The position numbers were made by a program, and so were the translations under genes. From NCBI GenBank assembly GCA_032768795.1, contig CP136500.1:362449-426448 (forward strand): a stretch of DNA of 64,000 nt, given 5' to 3'. The notes beneath the pieces are model-generated. The model was not told where the DNA came from, did not search any database, and was given only the letters and a program-made list of their open reading frames with translations. Origin of the DNA: Tremella fuciformis. Taxonomy: Eukaryota > Basidiomycota > Tremellomycetes > Tremellales > Tremellaceae. The first letter of the stretch is position 1. Every line of letters begins with the position of its first letter. Below, piece after piece: positions 10,801 through 19,410 of this stretch.

Positions 10801-12324
10801 CTTGCGATAGTCCACGACTAGTCGTAAGCGTCCGTCTTTCTTCGGGACAAAGAACGCCGGCGATCCATAAGGTGATAACGAATGGTATATCTTTCCTTCC
10901 GCCTTCTCCTTTTCCAAGTATTCGTGTAAGGCGTTCTTTTCTTTCGGAGATAGTTGATAGAGAGGAGCAAGAGGCAGCTTACCTCCCTCCTTTAGTTCTA
11001 TCCTGTGGTCGTACGGTCGATGTGGCGGCAGCGCTGCCGACCCACTCGGTTCTTCAAACAAGTCTTCCCATCCTTGGTAGGCCTCTGGAATCTTGCTTTC
11101 CTTTGCCGAAGACTGTTCCTTCTCGTTCAAGGTCGTGTACGAGTCGCTCTCACTGGCGGTTACTCCGTTCACCTCTACCCTTGTTTGGTCGTATTCTTTC
11201 TCCTCAAGTGCTATTCGTCCCCATTTGTTCCAAATAGTCACATCTTGCAAATCTTCGATTGCCGTCCAATCCTCCGGATCGGTTCCGGCTTCATCCTTGC
11301 CGTATTTGTAGTCGTCGTAGATTCCACTAGAATCATCGCTTGACTCATCATCCCTCGTAGAAGGGTCACTGAGTACGGGAGTCCCGTCTTCCGTCCCAGC
11401 CCTTTCAAGAGGATCGTCCGCCATTGGCGCTTTTTCGCAGCTATTCGTTTCTGTTGCTCCTTCGCCATCGTTGCTTATTCCAGCCTCGCCAGATCCTTCC
11501 TGGGTTACTGAGATCGGTCTCCATCGATTGCCGCTTTCCGCGATCTCGATGTTGTTGGGATAGGTTGTCCCGGACGCATAGGGCTTCCTGTAAGCCTTCC
11601 CTTTTCGTCTGTGTGGTTTTCTCACCACAGGAGTGCACGGGAACTCAGCCCATCCATGCCTCGCATCAATGGTTACTCCGTTCTCGGCCATCCACGGCCA
11701 TCCCAATACAATGTCGGCCCCATTTAATTCCGTCACAAGCAATTTGACATCTATTGGGGGATATTCGGGATGAAGTTGGATGTTCGTGTCGATATAGGTG
11801 TGAACCAGACCAAACGCGCTTGTACGTCCATCAAACATTACTACGTGTTTGGGTCGTTCAATCACGGTGTGGTTTAAGGTCTGGGCTATCTCTGACCTCC
11901 AGTCGACAAAGCAGGAGCTGGCTCCAGTGTCGAACAGGATGTTGGAGAGATATCCTTGTCGGCAATATAAGGAAGGGAATCCGCACTGGAGCTTTGCCCG
12001 GCCGCCAGTTAGGAGTACCCTCAATCGTAGATTCTCGGTCATGTTATCGTAGCATACAATTGATCTTTTTGGTAGTAGTTCGTCCCCAATAAATTCTGTT
12101 CCGTTATAATTCTCGAATGCCGCACCTAGAGTGAGAGGTTTGTTTGAGCCCCGACTCCCTCTCAATTCGACGGGGCGCTTACTTTTGACTGTTGCGAGCT
12201 CGTAGAAGGGGTCGTGGTACGCTGGTAGGTGTTCGTAGCATTGGAAGAGACCACCGTTCCTTGAGATCGCGTCGATTGCGAACAGTCCTTGGCCTGATGA
12301 CCACTCTGTCCGCAAGAAAAGCAT
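7831..12324 (-). CDS. GypA Pol polyprotein (protease-RT-RNase H-integrase-chromodomain)
   Basis: An uninterrupted 1497-codon frame. In order: aspartic protease (LFDTGASSCF, about residue 130), reverse transcriptase (VPKKDGRLRLVVDYRKLNEA near 490; catalytic YIDD), RNase H (HTDASDFAIGY), integrase zinc module H-H-C-C (GHPGVKRT...CTAC), the integrase core with MDFIEELP, VSDRGSKF and the distal Glu, and a C-terminal chromodomain (EFEVERILDSRR...YLVEWRGYG...WEP). Such chromodomains guide integration to methylated-histone chromatin in related elements. It is in the -1 frame relative to gag and overlaps it by 163 nt, so expression by -1 frameshifting is likely. The listed ATG lies in the overlap and need not be a real start. 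No stops or frameshifts, so it is potentially functional. Confidence 0.95.
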   Translation of the reverse strand: MLFLRTEWSSGQGLFAIDAISRNGGLFQCYEHLPAYHDPFYELATVKSKRPVELRGSRGSNKPLTLGAAFENYNGTEFIGDELLPKRSIVCYDNMTENLRLRVLLTGGRAKLQCGFPSLYCRQGYLSNILFDTGASSCFVDWRSEIAQTLNHTVIERPKHVVMFDGRTSAFGLVHTYIDTNIQLHPEYPPIDVKLLVTELNGADIVLGWPWMAENGVTIDARHGWAEFPCTPVVRKPHRRKGKAYRKPYASGTTYPNNIEIAESGNRWRPISVTQEGSGEAGISNDGEGATETNSCEKAPMADDPLERAGTEDGTPVLSDPSTRDDESSDDSSGIYDDYKYGKDEAGTDPEDWTAIEDLQDVTIWNKWGRIALEEKEYDQTRVEVNGVTASESDSYTTLNEKEQSSAKESKIPEAYQGWEDLFEEPSGSAALPPHRPYDHRIELKEGGKLPLAPLYQLSPKEKNALHEYLEKEKAEGKIYHSLSPYGSPAFFVPKKDGRLRLVVDYRKLNEATVNSAYPLPLISQILADLRDARFYTKLDLAGAYQLVRMAEGHEHLTAFRTIFGMFESTVMRDGLKGAPATFQHFMNDIFSELIGKGVYVYIDDILIYAKTVEELRALTKTVFDILRQWELRLKAAKCEFEKDSITFLGHRVSAEGIATDEGLTETIRNFPIPTTQKELRSAVGLFSYYRRFVPNFSGIARPLNKLMSKKARFIWNEEADKAFQSLKGALSSPPILGHFDPELPIEVHTDASDFAIGYVIYHVDRNTMKRTAIHYGSARLKPNEENWTVTEKELFAIIYCLQHHRAYFEGSKWPIIFVTDHQPLIGYTMPKQVSNREARWAEILARFDLRIVYTPGKGNVVPDALSRRPDLAGTRGGDSYQTDSKVRQVIETIDAENELDQIVTNLEESKKTASIVEDQEPLEMYGVTTTESPSTADPNTYDWIIDGSRVREGYMKDEQCRQVIEGIAAQKPLEDIRNELRLSSDTRVEIDQQGFIRIDGKIYIPDYDDLRFKIINSRHDTPLAGHPGVKRTMKAVQRDYYWPGLTAHVTKYVSSCTACLRTKPFNQRPRGQLRTLEVPRLPFEDITMDFIEELPVSNNFNSILVVVDRLTKYTVLIPTVTKLNAPEMCSLLFDTVFSRYGLPSTIVSDRGSKFVSDFWRSLTEQFDIRLALSTARRPQTDGQTERHNQKVEGFMRIFTNFDQDNWAPLLAFAQFAINNAHHDTIGMTPFYALHGFHPRWVQEILEPNKVDNQQARQRANSMNEVHSICRENYVRAGKEMEKYYNRKHQPQVEIKDGDYVMLDLEGLNTKRPSKKLDYRRDGPFQVEESIGTHAKKLKLPATLKIHNVFHVSRLHPVDVISVEDKRIRPKGQPQGLPTIVEPDAEFEVERILDSRRTRNGKVEYLVEWRGYGDDEVGWEPEVNVRNAAEVVRTFHERHPDKPIGHTFGGIKKDRSYSKRIKTNSDKEEPIRPNKRQRTQESVRQETGHRHNLRSRQ

Positions 12325-13406
12325 AAGCCCGAATCCCTTCGTCTCTGCTTCTCGAACTCACTCAGGCGTGGTCGCATACCTAGGCCTGCGAATGGGTTGC
12401 CATTCCATGGGGTGGTCGCACGCGGTGGCTGAGTGCTCTTGACTGTGCTGGTTTCTGATGAGCGGTTAAAACTGGTAACAGCTGGTCGCACTCGCCCACT
12501 ATTCGTTTCTATTTGTCGCGGTTCATGCCTCTCTGGGCGTCCTTGTTCGTTCTTCTTCTCTTGTTCCCTCTCGAACATGCGTTCATCAAGTCTCGTGATC
12601 ACCGTGACAAAGTCGTTCCAGGTCTTACGGATTTCCTCCACCTTGGTAGCGATGGCGTCCTTGAGAGAGGGCTTCAAGCCTTCCCTAGCCTTGGCGATGA
12701 GAACCGAATCGGGCCAATCCAGCAATGATGATAACTGTTCGAACTCTGCAAAGTAATTCGTAACAGAAGACTTTTGTTGGATCGCTAATAGTTTCCGTTC
12801 GGCTGTATGAACTTCATCTGGGTCTCCGTAGGTTCGTTTGATGTGTTTGATGAACAACCCGTAATCGTGAAGCCATCTAGGCTGATCGTCGACATCCTTA
12901 GCTAAGTGCGCCTCAATAGAGTGCAGTGGCGCCTTCCTAAAGAACGATATCATATATCGGATCTTGGCATAGTCGGTGGCGTATCGGGCTGGTTGTAAGT
13001 CGAAGACCAGCTGACACTGCGTCAGGAATCCGGTGAGCTTGTTCCTTTCTCCTTGATACTCGTCCGGAGAGTTGACCTTTGGTTCCTTGTTGTTCGATTT
13101 GTTCGTATTAGTCTCGAATTGGTTCACTCGATGCTCAGTCATCATCCTTTGATTCTGACTCAAAAGCAACAGTGCCTCACCAATCTTATCGAGTTGGGTC
13201 CTGATCGAAGAGAGCCCATCATCCTGGGTAGACTCCATCGTGTCTTCTTGAGCGCCTGGCTCGTACACGCCTGGCGTACCTTGGACTCCTTCTCCTTCCT
13301 CCGTGGTAGTCCCAGTGGGAGGAGTGATCAGCTCATGCTCTGCGTCGGGATTGCCTGTCGCGCCTCGGTTCCTAAGGCCGTACCCGGTCGTAGGTGCAGA
13401 GGACAT
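12162..13406 (-). CDS. GypA Gag (capsid and zinc knuckle)
   Basis: 414 aa. It starts at the first ATG after the PBS. The disordered N-terminal third is followed by a retrotransposon-gag capsid region (around NKLTGFLTQCQLVF through the KRTYGDPDEV and KLLAIQQ segments). Near residue 365 there is a CCHC knuckle (CFSCGQSGHQAKDC) that binds RNA. The spacing is typical for fungal gypsy elements. The 3' end overlaps pol in another frame. Confidence 0.93.
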   Translation of the reverse strand: MSSAPTTGYGLRNRGATGNPDAEHELITPPTGTTTEEGEGVQGTPGVYEPGAQEDTMESTQDDGLSSIRTQLDKIGEALLLLSQNQRMMTEHRVNQFETNTNKSNNKEPKVNSPDEYQGERNKLTGFLTQCQLVFDLQPARYATDYAKIRYMISFFRKAPLHSIEAHLAKDVDDQPRWLHDYGLFIKHIKRTYGDPDEVHTAERKLLAIQQKSSVTNYFAEFEQLSSLLDWPDSVLIAKAREGLKPSLKDAIATKVEEIRKTWNDFVTVITRLDERMFEREQEKKNEQGRPERHEPRQIETNSGRVRPAVTSFNRSSETSTVKSTQPPRATTPWNGNPFAGLGMRPRLSEFEKQRRRDSGLCFSCGQSGHQAKDCSQSTRSQGTVVSSNATNTYQRTTTPSTSSQQSKVSAPSN

Positions 13407-13440
13407 GTCGTCTTGATTTGGTGGCTTGTCGAAGGATATG

Positions 13441-13453
13441 AGCGATCTAGTTA
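13441..13453 (-). promoter_or_regulatory. GypA self-priming primer-binding site
   Basis: On the element strand the internal region starts with GA and then TAACTAGATCGCT. These 13 nt are the exact reverse complement of AGCGATCTAGTTA in the 5' LTR (plus-strand 13684-13696). No tRNA-like TGG start is present. This is the arrangement of Tf1/sushi elements, in which the mRNA 5' end folds back to prime reverse transcription. Confidence 0.8.
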
Positions 13454-13455
13454 TC

Positions 13456-14227
13456 TGTCAGACCTGTACCCGGTGACCTGTATTAGATCCAACTAAAGCT
13501 CACCTAAATCAATCTATCGGTTCAAGCTGCTAACTATTAACGACTATTCGTAACAGATAGTAACGAACAAGAGTAGAGTGGAACCAAGCTGGGTGAGGAG
13601 CGATCAAGACTCACTTCACTTATCTATCTCTCGTCACTGGTACGGTCGATTCTCTAAGTAGACGTTCTATCTAGAGGACTAGTTAACTAGATCGCTGAGG
13701 AACTTCCTCTGCGATCTTCCTTCTTAAGTATCTGCTGACTCTCGCCCGCTCTCACTCTGATCCTTCTAGCATCGTCCTTCGTGGATCGTTCCATCGTTCT
13801 CCTAGTCGCTTCTACTCGTTCCCAATACTCTCTAGTATTCTCTCGTCGTCTCTCTTCTCTTCTATCGTCTTCTCTCCGCGCTGGCTTGCATCTAATCTCC
13901 TTGTGTGCCCGTCGTCGTCCTTATCGTCCTCGGTCTCCGCCCCGTGGCCCTGACTGTGAGATAACTCTATCCTCCGTTATCGTGGACCTGACTCTTGTCC
14001 TTGCGTGCGTTCCTATCTCAACTCGGCCGATGGAAGACTGAGACGTATCCTTCTATCGTTCTCCAGGTTGTTCCAGCGCTTTCAAGAGCAAGTCGTAGTT
14101 ATTCGTGACTAATAGTGACGGTTCTATCGTACTCACGTTCTTCGGTTCGTAGGATCCTTTGGATGTTTCCGTCGGAAGTTGCCTCGTGGTAGTCTCGTGG
14201 TCAGGATGCCGTGTCGGTTTCCTGACA
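13456..14227 (-). mobile_element. GypA 5' LTR (772 bp) with predicted transcript start
   Basis: A copy of the left LTR. The predicted RNA start is AGCGATCTAGTTA on the minus strand (13696 downward), judged from the self-priming match. A TATA-like TACTTAAG lies about 30 nt upstream (plus 13723-13729). This makes U3 about 530 bp and R-U5 about 240 bp. The start site is inference. Confidence 0.85.
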
Positions 14228-14232
14228 CAACT

Positions 14233-16800
14233 GGCCAAAATCACCTCCTCCGCCATCACTTCCAAGCTCACCCTTGAGCAATTCGCCAACCAGATCGGCG
14301 CATACGCCGCCATCCGTCGCCTACCGTCCTCATACGGCCTCCTCGCATCGACCTTCTACTCAGGGACCTCGTCGAACAAGATCCATCTCGACGAGGTTAT
14401 CGATAGGGTCGCCGATGAACACCGCCGACGTCAACAAAAGGGCGAGAGCGTAAACGAGATGGGGATGCTCAGCAAATCTCTGCAGAAACCGACAGGCAAG
14501 AGATGCATCCACCATCCGGATCAGGGGAGGCACTCCACAGACGAGTGCTGGAAAGTGATTGGAGTGCCGAAGCACATCCAGGAGCAGAGGTCGGCCAAGG
14601 AAGCAGCAAAGGGAAGGAAGCAAGGAGGACAAGCGAAGAAGGCAAGAGAGCAGAGCGAGTCAGGAGATGACTCATCGAGTGAGAATAGGAGAGGCTCGTC
14701 GAGGGAGACGAAGGAGGAAGGCTACTATGCGACGGAGATCGCACTACACGCCAACGACAACCTTCCATCCACCTCCATCATCATCGACAGCGGTGCAACA
14801 AGTCCATTCATCAAGGACAAACACCTCCTCTCACATCTCACCAAACTCGACAAGGCCGTCAAGATCCAAATCGGAGACGGATCGATTGTCGAGGCGACAC
14901 ACTCCGGCCGCCTGACCTTCAACAACGTATGGTACAACAACGCCCTCTACGTTCCATCATTCTCGCACAACCTCCTCTCAACACAGCGCCTCGGGCCGTA
15001 CACCGGGACACACTGGCGCTTCTCGAAGGACTCGGCTACATTGGTCGAGAAAGGAAAGGTCATCCTCCGGGGCAAGAAACTCGGCAACCTATGGGTTGTA
15101 GACGACACACCGGTACGCACCACCTCGCGTATTCACCGAGCACTTCAGGCAAGAGAAAACACTGAAGCCGAAGACACCCGCCTCCTCACCTGGCACAAAC
15201 GCCTAGGTCACTCGAACATGAGGAAGGTGTGGGAGCTCGGGAAAGGGGGGAAGCTAGGCGCAAAGTGGACAGGGTCATTTCGGAGGGTTGAATGCATGGA
15301 TTGCCTGAAAGGAAAGGCAACGCGCTCGGCATCTCTACCTAACCCTCGTCGAGCCAGCAAACCCCTCGTCGAGGTATCAGTCAATCTATGGGGACCAGCA
15401 ACCATCCAGTCAAGAGAAGGCTTCCAATACTTCCTCACCTGCTATGACGACCATAGCAAATACGTGCAGGCCATACCACTCAAGAAGAAGTCGGATGCAG
15501 CCGAAGCACTACAAGACTATATCAGGCTGGCAGAGAATCAGCTTGATCGAACAGTCAAGACCATCCGCTCAGACCAAGGAGGCGAATTCACGAGCAAGGA
15601 ATTCAGCCACTGGTGTAAAAGCAAGGGAATTGAGCACACCCTCACGCCGACCGACGCGCACAATCAAAACAGTCGAGTCGAGCGCGTCCACCTCACCATC
15701 CTCAATGACATCCAGACATGTCTTGCGGACTCGAACTTGCCAACCCAGTTCTGGGTAGATGCACTGCGATATGTAGTCTTCACTCGGAACAGGCTACCAG
15801 ACTCCCACGGAAAAATCCCAATAATGCTTTTCCGACCAAACCACGACATCGACCTGGAGTACCAAGGGATGCAGCCATTCGGGCACCACTGCATCTATCG
15901 AGTTGTGAACCCGGCATCGAAGCTCGACGAGCGGGGACAATGCGGTCGACTGCTGGGATACACAGAAGGGAGCTGGGGGTACAAAATATTGACCCAATCC
16001 AACAGGGTCATCGCAAGCCGAGACGCCACATTCATCACGGGCAAGAAGACAGCGCCCAGTTCAGATGAATCGCAACGGATCCTGGAGCTGCCTCAACCTG
16101 AGTCTCGACAAGCATCGACGAGCCTCGACGAGGATGATGATACATCCATCGAGCTGAACGAGATAGTCGAGGCAGGGGAGGCACCAGAAGAAGAGGAACA
16201 AGGGGAAGAGATGGACGACATACCTCCCCAAGCCGTACCACGGCAAGGAAGAGGCTGGGCCAACGAGTACATTCGAGAGGAAGCACCGAGCCCAGAACCC
16301 AATCCCGACGACGCACCAGAGGATCCGGATCGTCGACTAAACCAGCCCACAGAGGCAAACGCAGATGAACCAAGACGGTCGGGGAGACTAGCAGGTCAAG
16401 AACCCAGTCATCACCCTCTGCACGACATCGACATGGACTATAACCGAGTAGCCATAGAGCACGCGTTATCAGCCCAGTCACTCAACAACCCCCAGTCATA
16501 CATCGAAGCTCGTCGAGCCGCAGACTGGGAGGATTGGAAATCGGCCATGGACGAGGAGATGGCAAAGATGGAGAAGTATGGAGTGTGGGAGATTGTTCCA
16601 AAGGAGAATCACCGCACTCTTACAGGCAAATGGGTATTCACCCGCAAGATCGACGGGGATACGGGCAAAGCGAGTCAGCACAAGGCCAGATTCGTTGTGA
16701 GAGGATTTCAACAGGTCTCAGGACGAGATTTCGACGAACTCTTTGCTTCGGTCACCCACAAGTCATCATTCCGCCTATTCCTCTCCATTGTCAACTACCT
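14233..16800 (+). pseudogene. Copia-1 gag-pol, remainder, truncated in RT
   Basis: Resumes the copia frame after GypA. Visible in order: the rest of the capsid, a CHHC-type knuckle region (CIHHPDQGRHSTDECW), aspartic protease (IIDSGATSPFI), GAG-pre-integrase (WHKRLGHSNMRK...CMDCLKGKA), integrase core (LWGPAT, YDDHSKY, RSDQGGEF), an acidic linker, and the beginning of RVT_2 reverse transcriptase (WVFTRKIDGDTGKASQHKAR). It breaks at ...LSIVNYL where LTR-S starts. Compared with Copia-2 it carries a few substitutions, for example VNLWGP for VDLWGP. That alters an expected catalytic Asp of the integrase. Confidence 0.88.
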
Positions 16801-17235
16801 TGTCACGATGCTGCGCTCTCCCGTTGGCAGAGGCCCTCTCGCACAATATCAGAGTCAAGAATAAAGGATAAAGGGGTAGAAACGAGGATGTCGAGGTAGG
16901 ATCCTCGTCGAGGTTGGATCCTCGTCGAGGTTACAAGATCGTCGAGGTAACAAGGTCGTCGAGAATACAGCGTGAGTGCGACTCAGCCACGCTGCGTGCC
17001 ACGGAGAGAGTGAGATCGTCAAGGATGATCCATGAGACTCAATCAGAGAGTGCTGAAGAACTACGACGGGCGCCCGGGGCATCCTATATGACTCTGCGCC
17101 TGCTTCCCGTCATCGCGCGTTCATTCAACGTCTACTCCCTCGTCGAGGTTCTCCAGCCCGAGGTAGGTCACGTGTCGGCCACGTGAGAGGTGTCGGTCAC
17201 ATGTATAGGTCGTCGAGGGCGTGGCCGTCGTGACA
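16801..17235 (+). mobile_element. LTR-S copy with mismatched flanks
   Basis: 435 bp, near-identical to 1241-1675. The left flank (copia, TACCT) and right flank (AGAGC of the palindrome array) do not match. It is therefore the product of recombination between two LTR-S copies at different loci and not a simple insertion. Confidence 0.88.
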
Positions 17236-18028
17236 AGAGCGCTTTTCAGTTGCGTAGGCTTTGGCCAATGCATGAGATTACTAGTGTTGACACACTGGTC
17301 CAACAAAGCTGAGCTGAGAGAACAGGCAGGAATTTAGCCAATAGGTGAGAATCCTTGTGGTGACACAGTTATCCTAGAATTCTAGGATAACATCCGTCAC
17401 ATGTGTATTGCCATCAGGAGAGCGCTTTTCAGTCGCGTAGGCTTGCCTTGCCAGCCTTGCCAGAGTGAAAGAGTCTCAGTCACCCAGTGACGGGGACTTG
17501 AACAGAAACAGAGAGGTATTGTGACACAAGAACACTTTGCAATACATGATAATCCTTGTGGTGACACAGTTATCCTAGAATTCTAGGATAACATCCGTCA
17601 CATGTGCATTGCCATCAGGACAGCGCTTTTCAGTCATGTAGGCTTTGGCCAATGCATGAGATTACTAGTGTTGACACACTGGTCCAACAAAGCTGAGCTG
17701 AGAGAACAGGCAGGAATTTAGCCAATAGGTGAGAATCCTTGTGGTGACACAGTTATCCTAGAATTCTAGGATAACATCCGTCACATGTGTATTGCCGTCA
17801 GGAGAGCGCTTGTCAGTCATGTCGGCTTTGGCTAATGCATGAGATTACTAGTGTTGACACACTGGTCCTACAAATCCGAGAATACATGATAATCCTTGTG
17901 GTGACACAGTTATCCTAGAATTCTAGGATAACATCCGTCACATGTGTATTGCCATCAGGAGAGCGCTTTTCAGTCATGTAGGCTTTGGCCAATGCATGAG
18001 ATTACTAGTATTGACACACTGGTCCAAC

Positions 18029-18432
18029 TGTCACGTCGGCCACGCCTCCATGATCACCAACGCACGCCTACGATCTTCATCCCAGCCCAGCACGTCTGTC
18101 AGACACGTGACAATACCGTCGAGCCTCGAGTACCTTCAACGAGCCTCGAGTAGCCTCGAGGACTCTAGAGCTCGAGCCTCATCGATGGTGTTACAAGGAG
18201 AAAGCCTCAGGCGGTGCAGAGGAGGGCACGGGTGATATATATACAGGTCCTCAGCTGTAGACCATCCTTAGCACCGTGGCATTGAGTCCCATGGATAGAA
18301 GATAACGGTGCAGCCTTGTTGTTGACGCACAAGAGGCTGTAGGACACACCTTCTTGTGGAGGACACAGACAGATTGACTGAGAGTACATGTGAGAGGGCC
18401 TATAAGTCGACGACCGGCCTGGCCCCGTGACA
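18029..18432 (+). mobile_element. Solo GypB LTR 3, within the duplication
   Basis: The duplicated counterpart of 2469-2872, including its flanking CCAAC duplication. Confidence 0.88.
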
Positions 18433-18915
18433 CCAACAAAGCTGAGAGAACAGGCAGGAATTCAGCCAATAGGTGAGAATCCTTGTGGTGACACAGTTAT
18501 CCTAGAATTCTAGGATAACATCCGTCACATGTGTATTGCCATCAGGAGAGCGCTTTTCAGTCGCGTAGGCTTTGACCAATGCTTGTGATTACCAGTGTTG
18601 ACACAGTGGTCCTACAAATCCGAGAATACATGATAATCCTTGTGGTGACACAGTTATCCTAGAATTCTAGGATAACATCCGTCACATGTGTATTGCCATC
18701 AGGACAGCGCTTTTCAGTCCAATGCATGAGATTACTAGTGTTGACACACTGGTCCTACAAATCCGAGAATACATGATAATCCTTGTGGTGACACAGTTAT
18801 CCTAGAATTCTAGGATAACATCCGTCACATGTGTATTGCCATCAGGAGAGCGCTTTTCAGTCATGTAGGCTTTGGCCAATGCATGAGATTACTAGTATTG
18901 ACGCACTGGTCCAAC

Positions 18916-19319
18916 TGTCACGTCGGCCACGCCTCCATGATCACCAACGCACGCCTACGATCTTCATCCCAGCCCAGCACGTCTGTCAGACACGTGACAA
19001 TACCGTCGAGCCTCGAGTACCTTCAACGAGCCTCGAGTAGCCTCGAGGACTCTAGAGCTCGAGCCTCATCGATGGTGTTACAAGGAGAAAGCCTCAGGCG
19101 GTGCAGAGGAGGGCACGGGTGATATATATACAGGTCCTCAGCTGTAGACCATCCTTAGCACCGTGGCATTGAGTCCCATGGATAGAAGATAACGGTGCAG
19201 CCTTGTTGTTGACGCACAAGAGGCTGTAGGACACACCTTCTTGTGGAGGACACAGACAGATTGACTGAGAGTACATGTGAGAGGGCCTATAAGTCGACAA
19301 CCGGGCTGGCCCCGTGACA
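18916..19319 (+). mobile_element. GypB LTR 4, followed by internal sequence
   Basis: The counterpart of 3356-3759. Its right flank is not CCAAC but GTATACCACGGAGCT, which is GypB internal sequence (PBS and leader as at 33124). The left part therefore came from a solo LTR and the right part from a 5' LTR, so a crossover happened inside the LTR. Confidence 0.85.
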
Positions 19320-19410
19320 GTATACCACGGAGCTATCTACCTCTCACACAACTAGTTCATGGCACCATTGACTCTCACACAACTAGTTCATGGCACCACT
19401 ACGTCTCAGA
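19320..19410 (+). mobile_element. GypB 5' leader and gag-start remnant
   Basis: GTATACCACGG...CTCTCACACAACTAGTTCATGGCACCA parallels 33124-33170 of GypB, including the gag ATG. A stretch of about 30 bp (ctctcacacaactagttc... ) is tandemly repeated. The rest of GypB is missing and low-copy sequence follows. Confidence 0.75.

Larger units (their letters stand above)
5323..14227 (-). mobile_element. GypA: complete Ty3/gypsy chromovirus
   Basis: An 8905-bp element with two 772-bp LTRs (5323-6094 and 13456-14227), almost identical (one difference noticed, at about 5350), and a 5-bp target duplication CAACT (5318-5322 and 14228-14232). It lies on the minus strand: 5' LTR on the right, self-priming PBS 13441-13453, gag 13406-12162, pol 12324-7831, polypurine tract 6108-6095, 3' LTR on the left. 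A spliced plus-strand gene (6404-7763) occupies the space between pol and the 3' LTR. Open frames and near-identical LTRs indicate a very recent insertion that may still be active. Confidence 0.95.
4483..16800 (+). mobile_element. Copia-1, Ty1/copia retrotransposon, split by GypA and 3'-truncated
   Basis: 5' LTR 4483-4752, leader 4753-4849, then one gag-pol reading frame interrupted at 5322 by GypA and resumed at 14233. The second copy at 44322 is uninterrupted at the same point and confirms the insertion site and the CAACT duplication. The element stops at 16800, early in the reverse transcriptase, where an LTR-S copy begins. The rest of RT, RNase H and the 3' LTR are lost, so it cannot be autonomous. 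Confidence 0.88.
16801..19319 (+). repeat. 2519-bp segmental duplication of 1241-3759
   Basis: At a constant offset of 15560 the two segments match with only a handful of substitutions. Those noticed are in the first LTR-S (about 16937, 16968 and 17111) and in the last 25 bp of the terminal GypB LTR (about 19299 and 19304). The left edge is exactly the LTR-S start and the right edge exactly a GypB LTR end. Seven of the 21 palindromes (17369, 17570, 17753, 17910, 18497, 18654 and 18797) are in this copy. Confidence 0.92.

Noticed and set aside
10725..12092. Several plus-strand frames of 100-170 codons opposite GypA pol and gag
   Set aside because: Shadow frames of the conserved pol and gag sequence. 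Only the spliced gene at 6404-7763 has coherent exon phases and lies outside pol.
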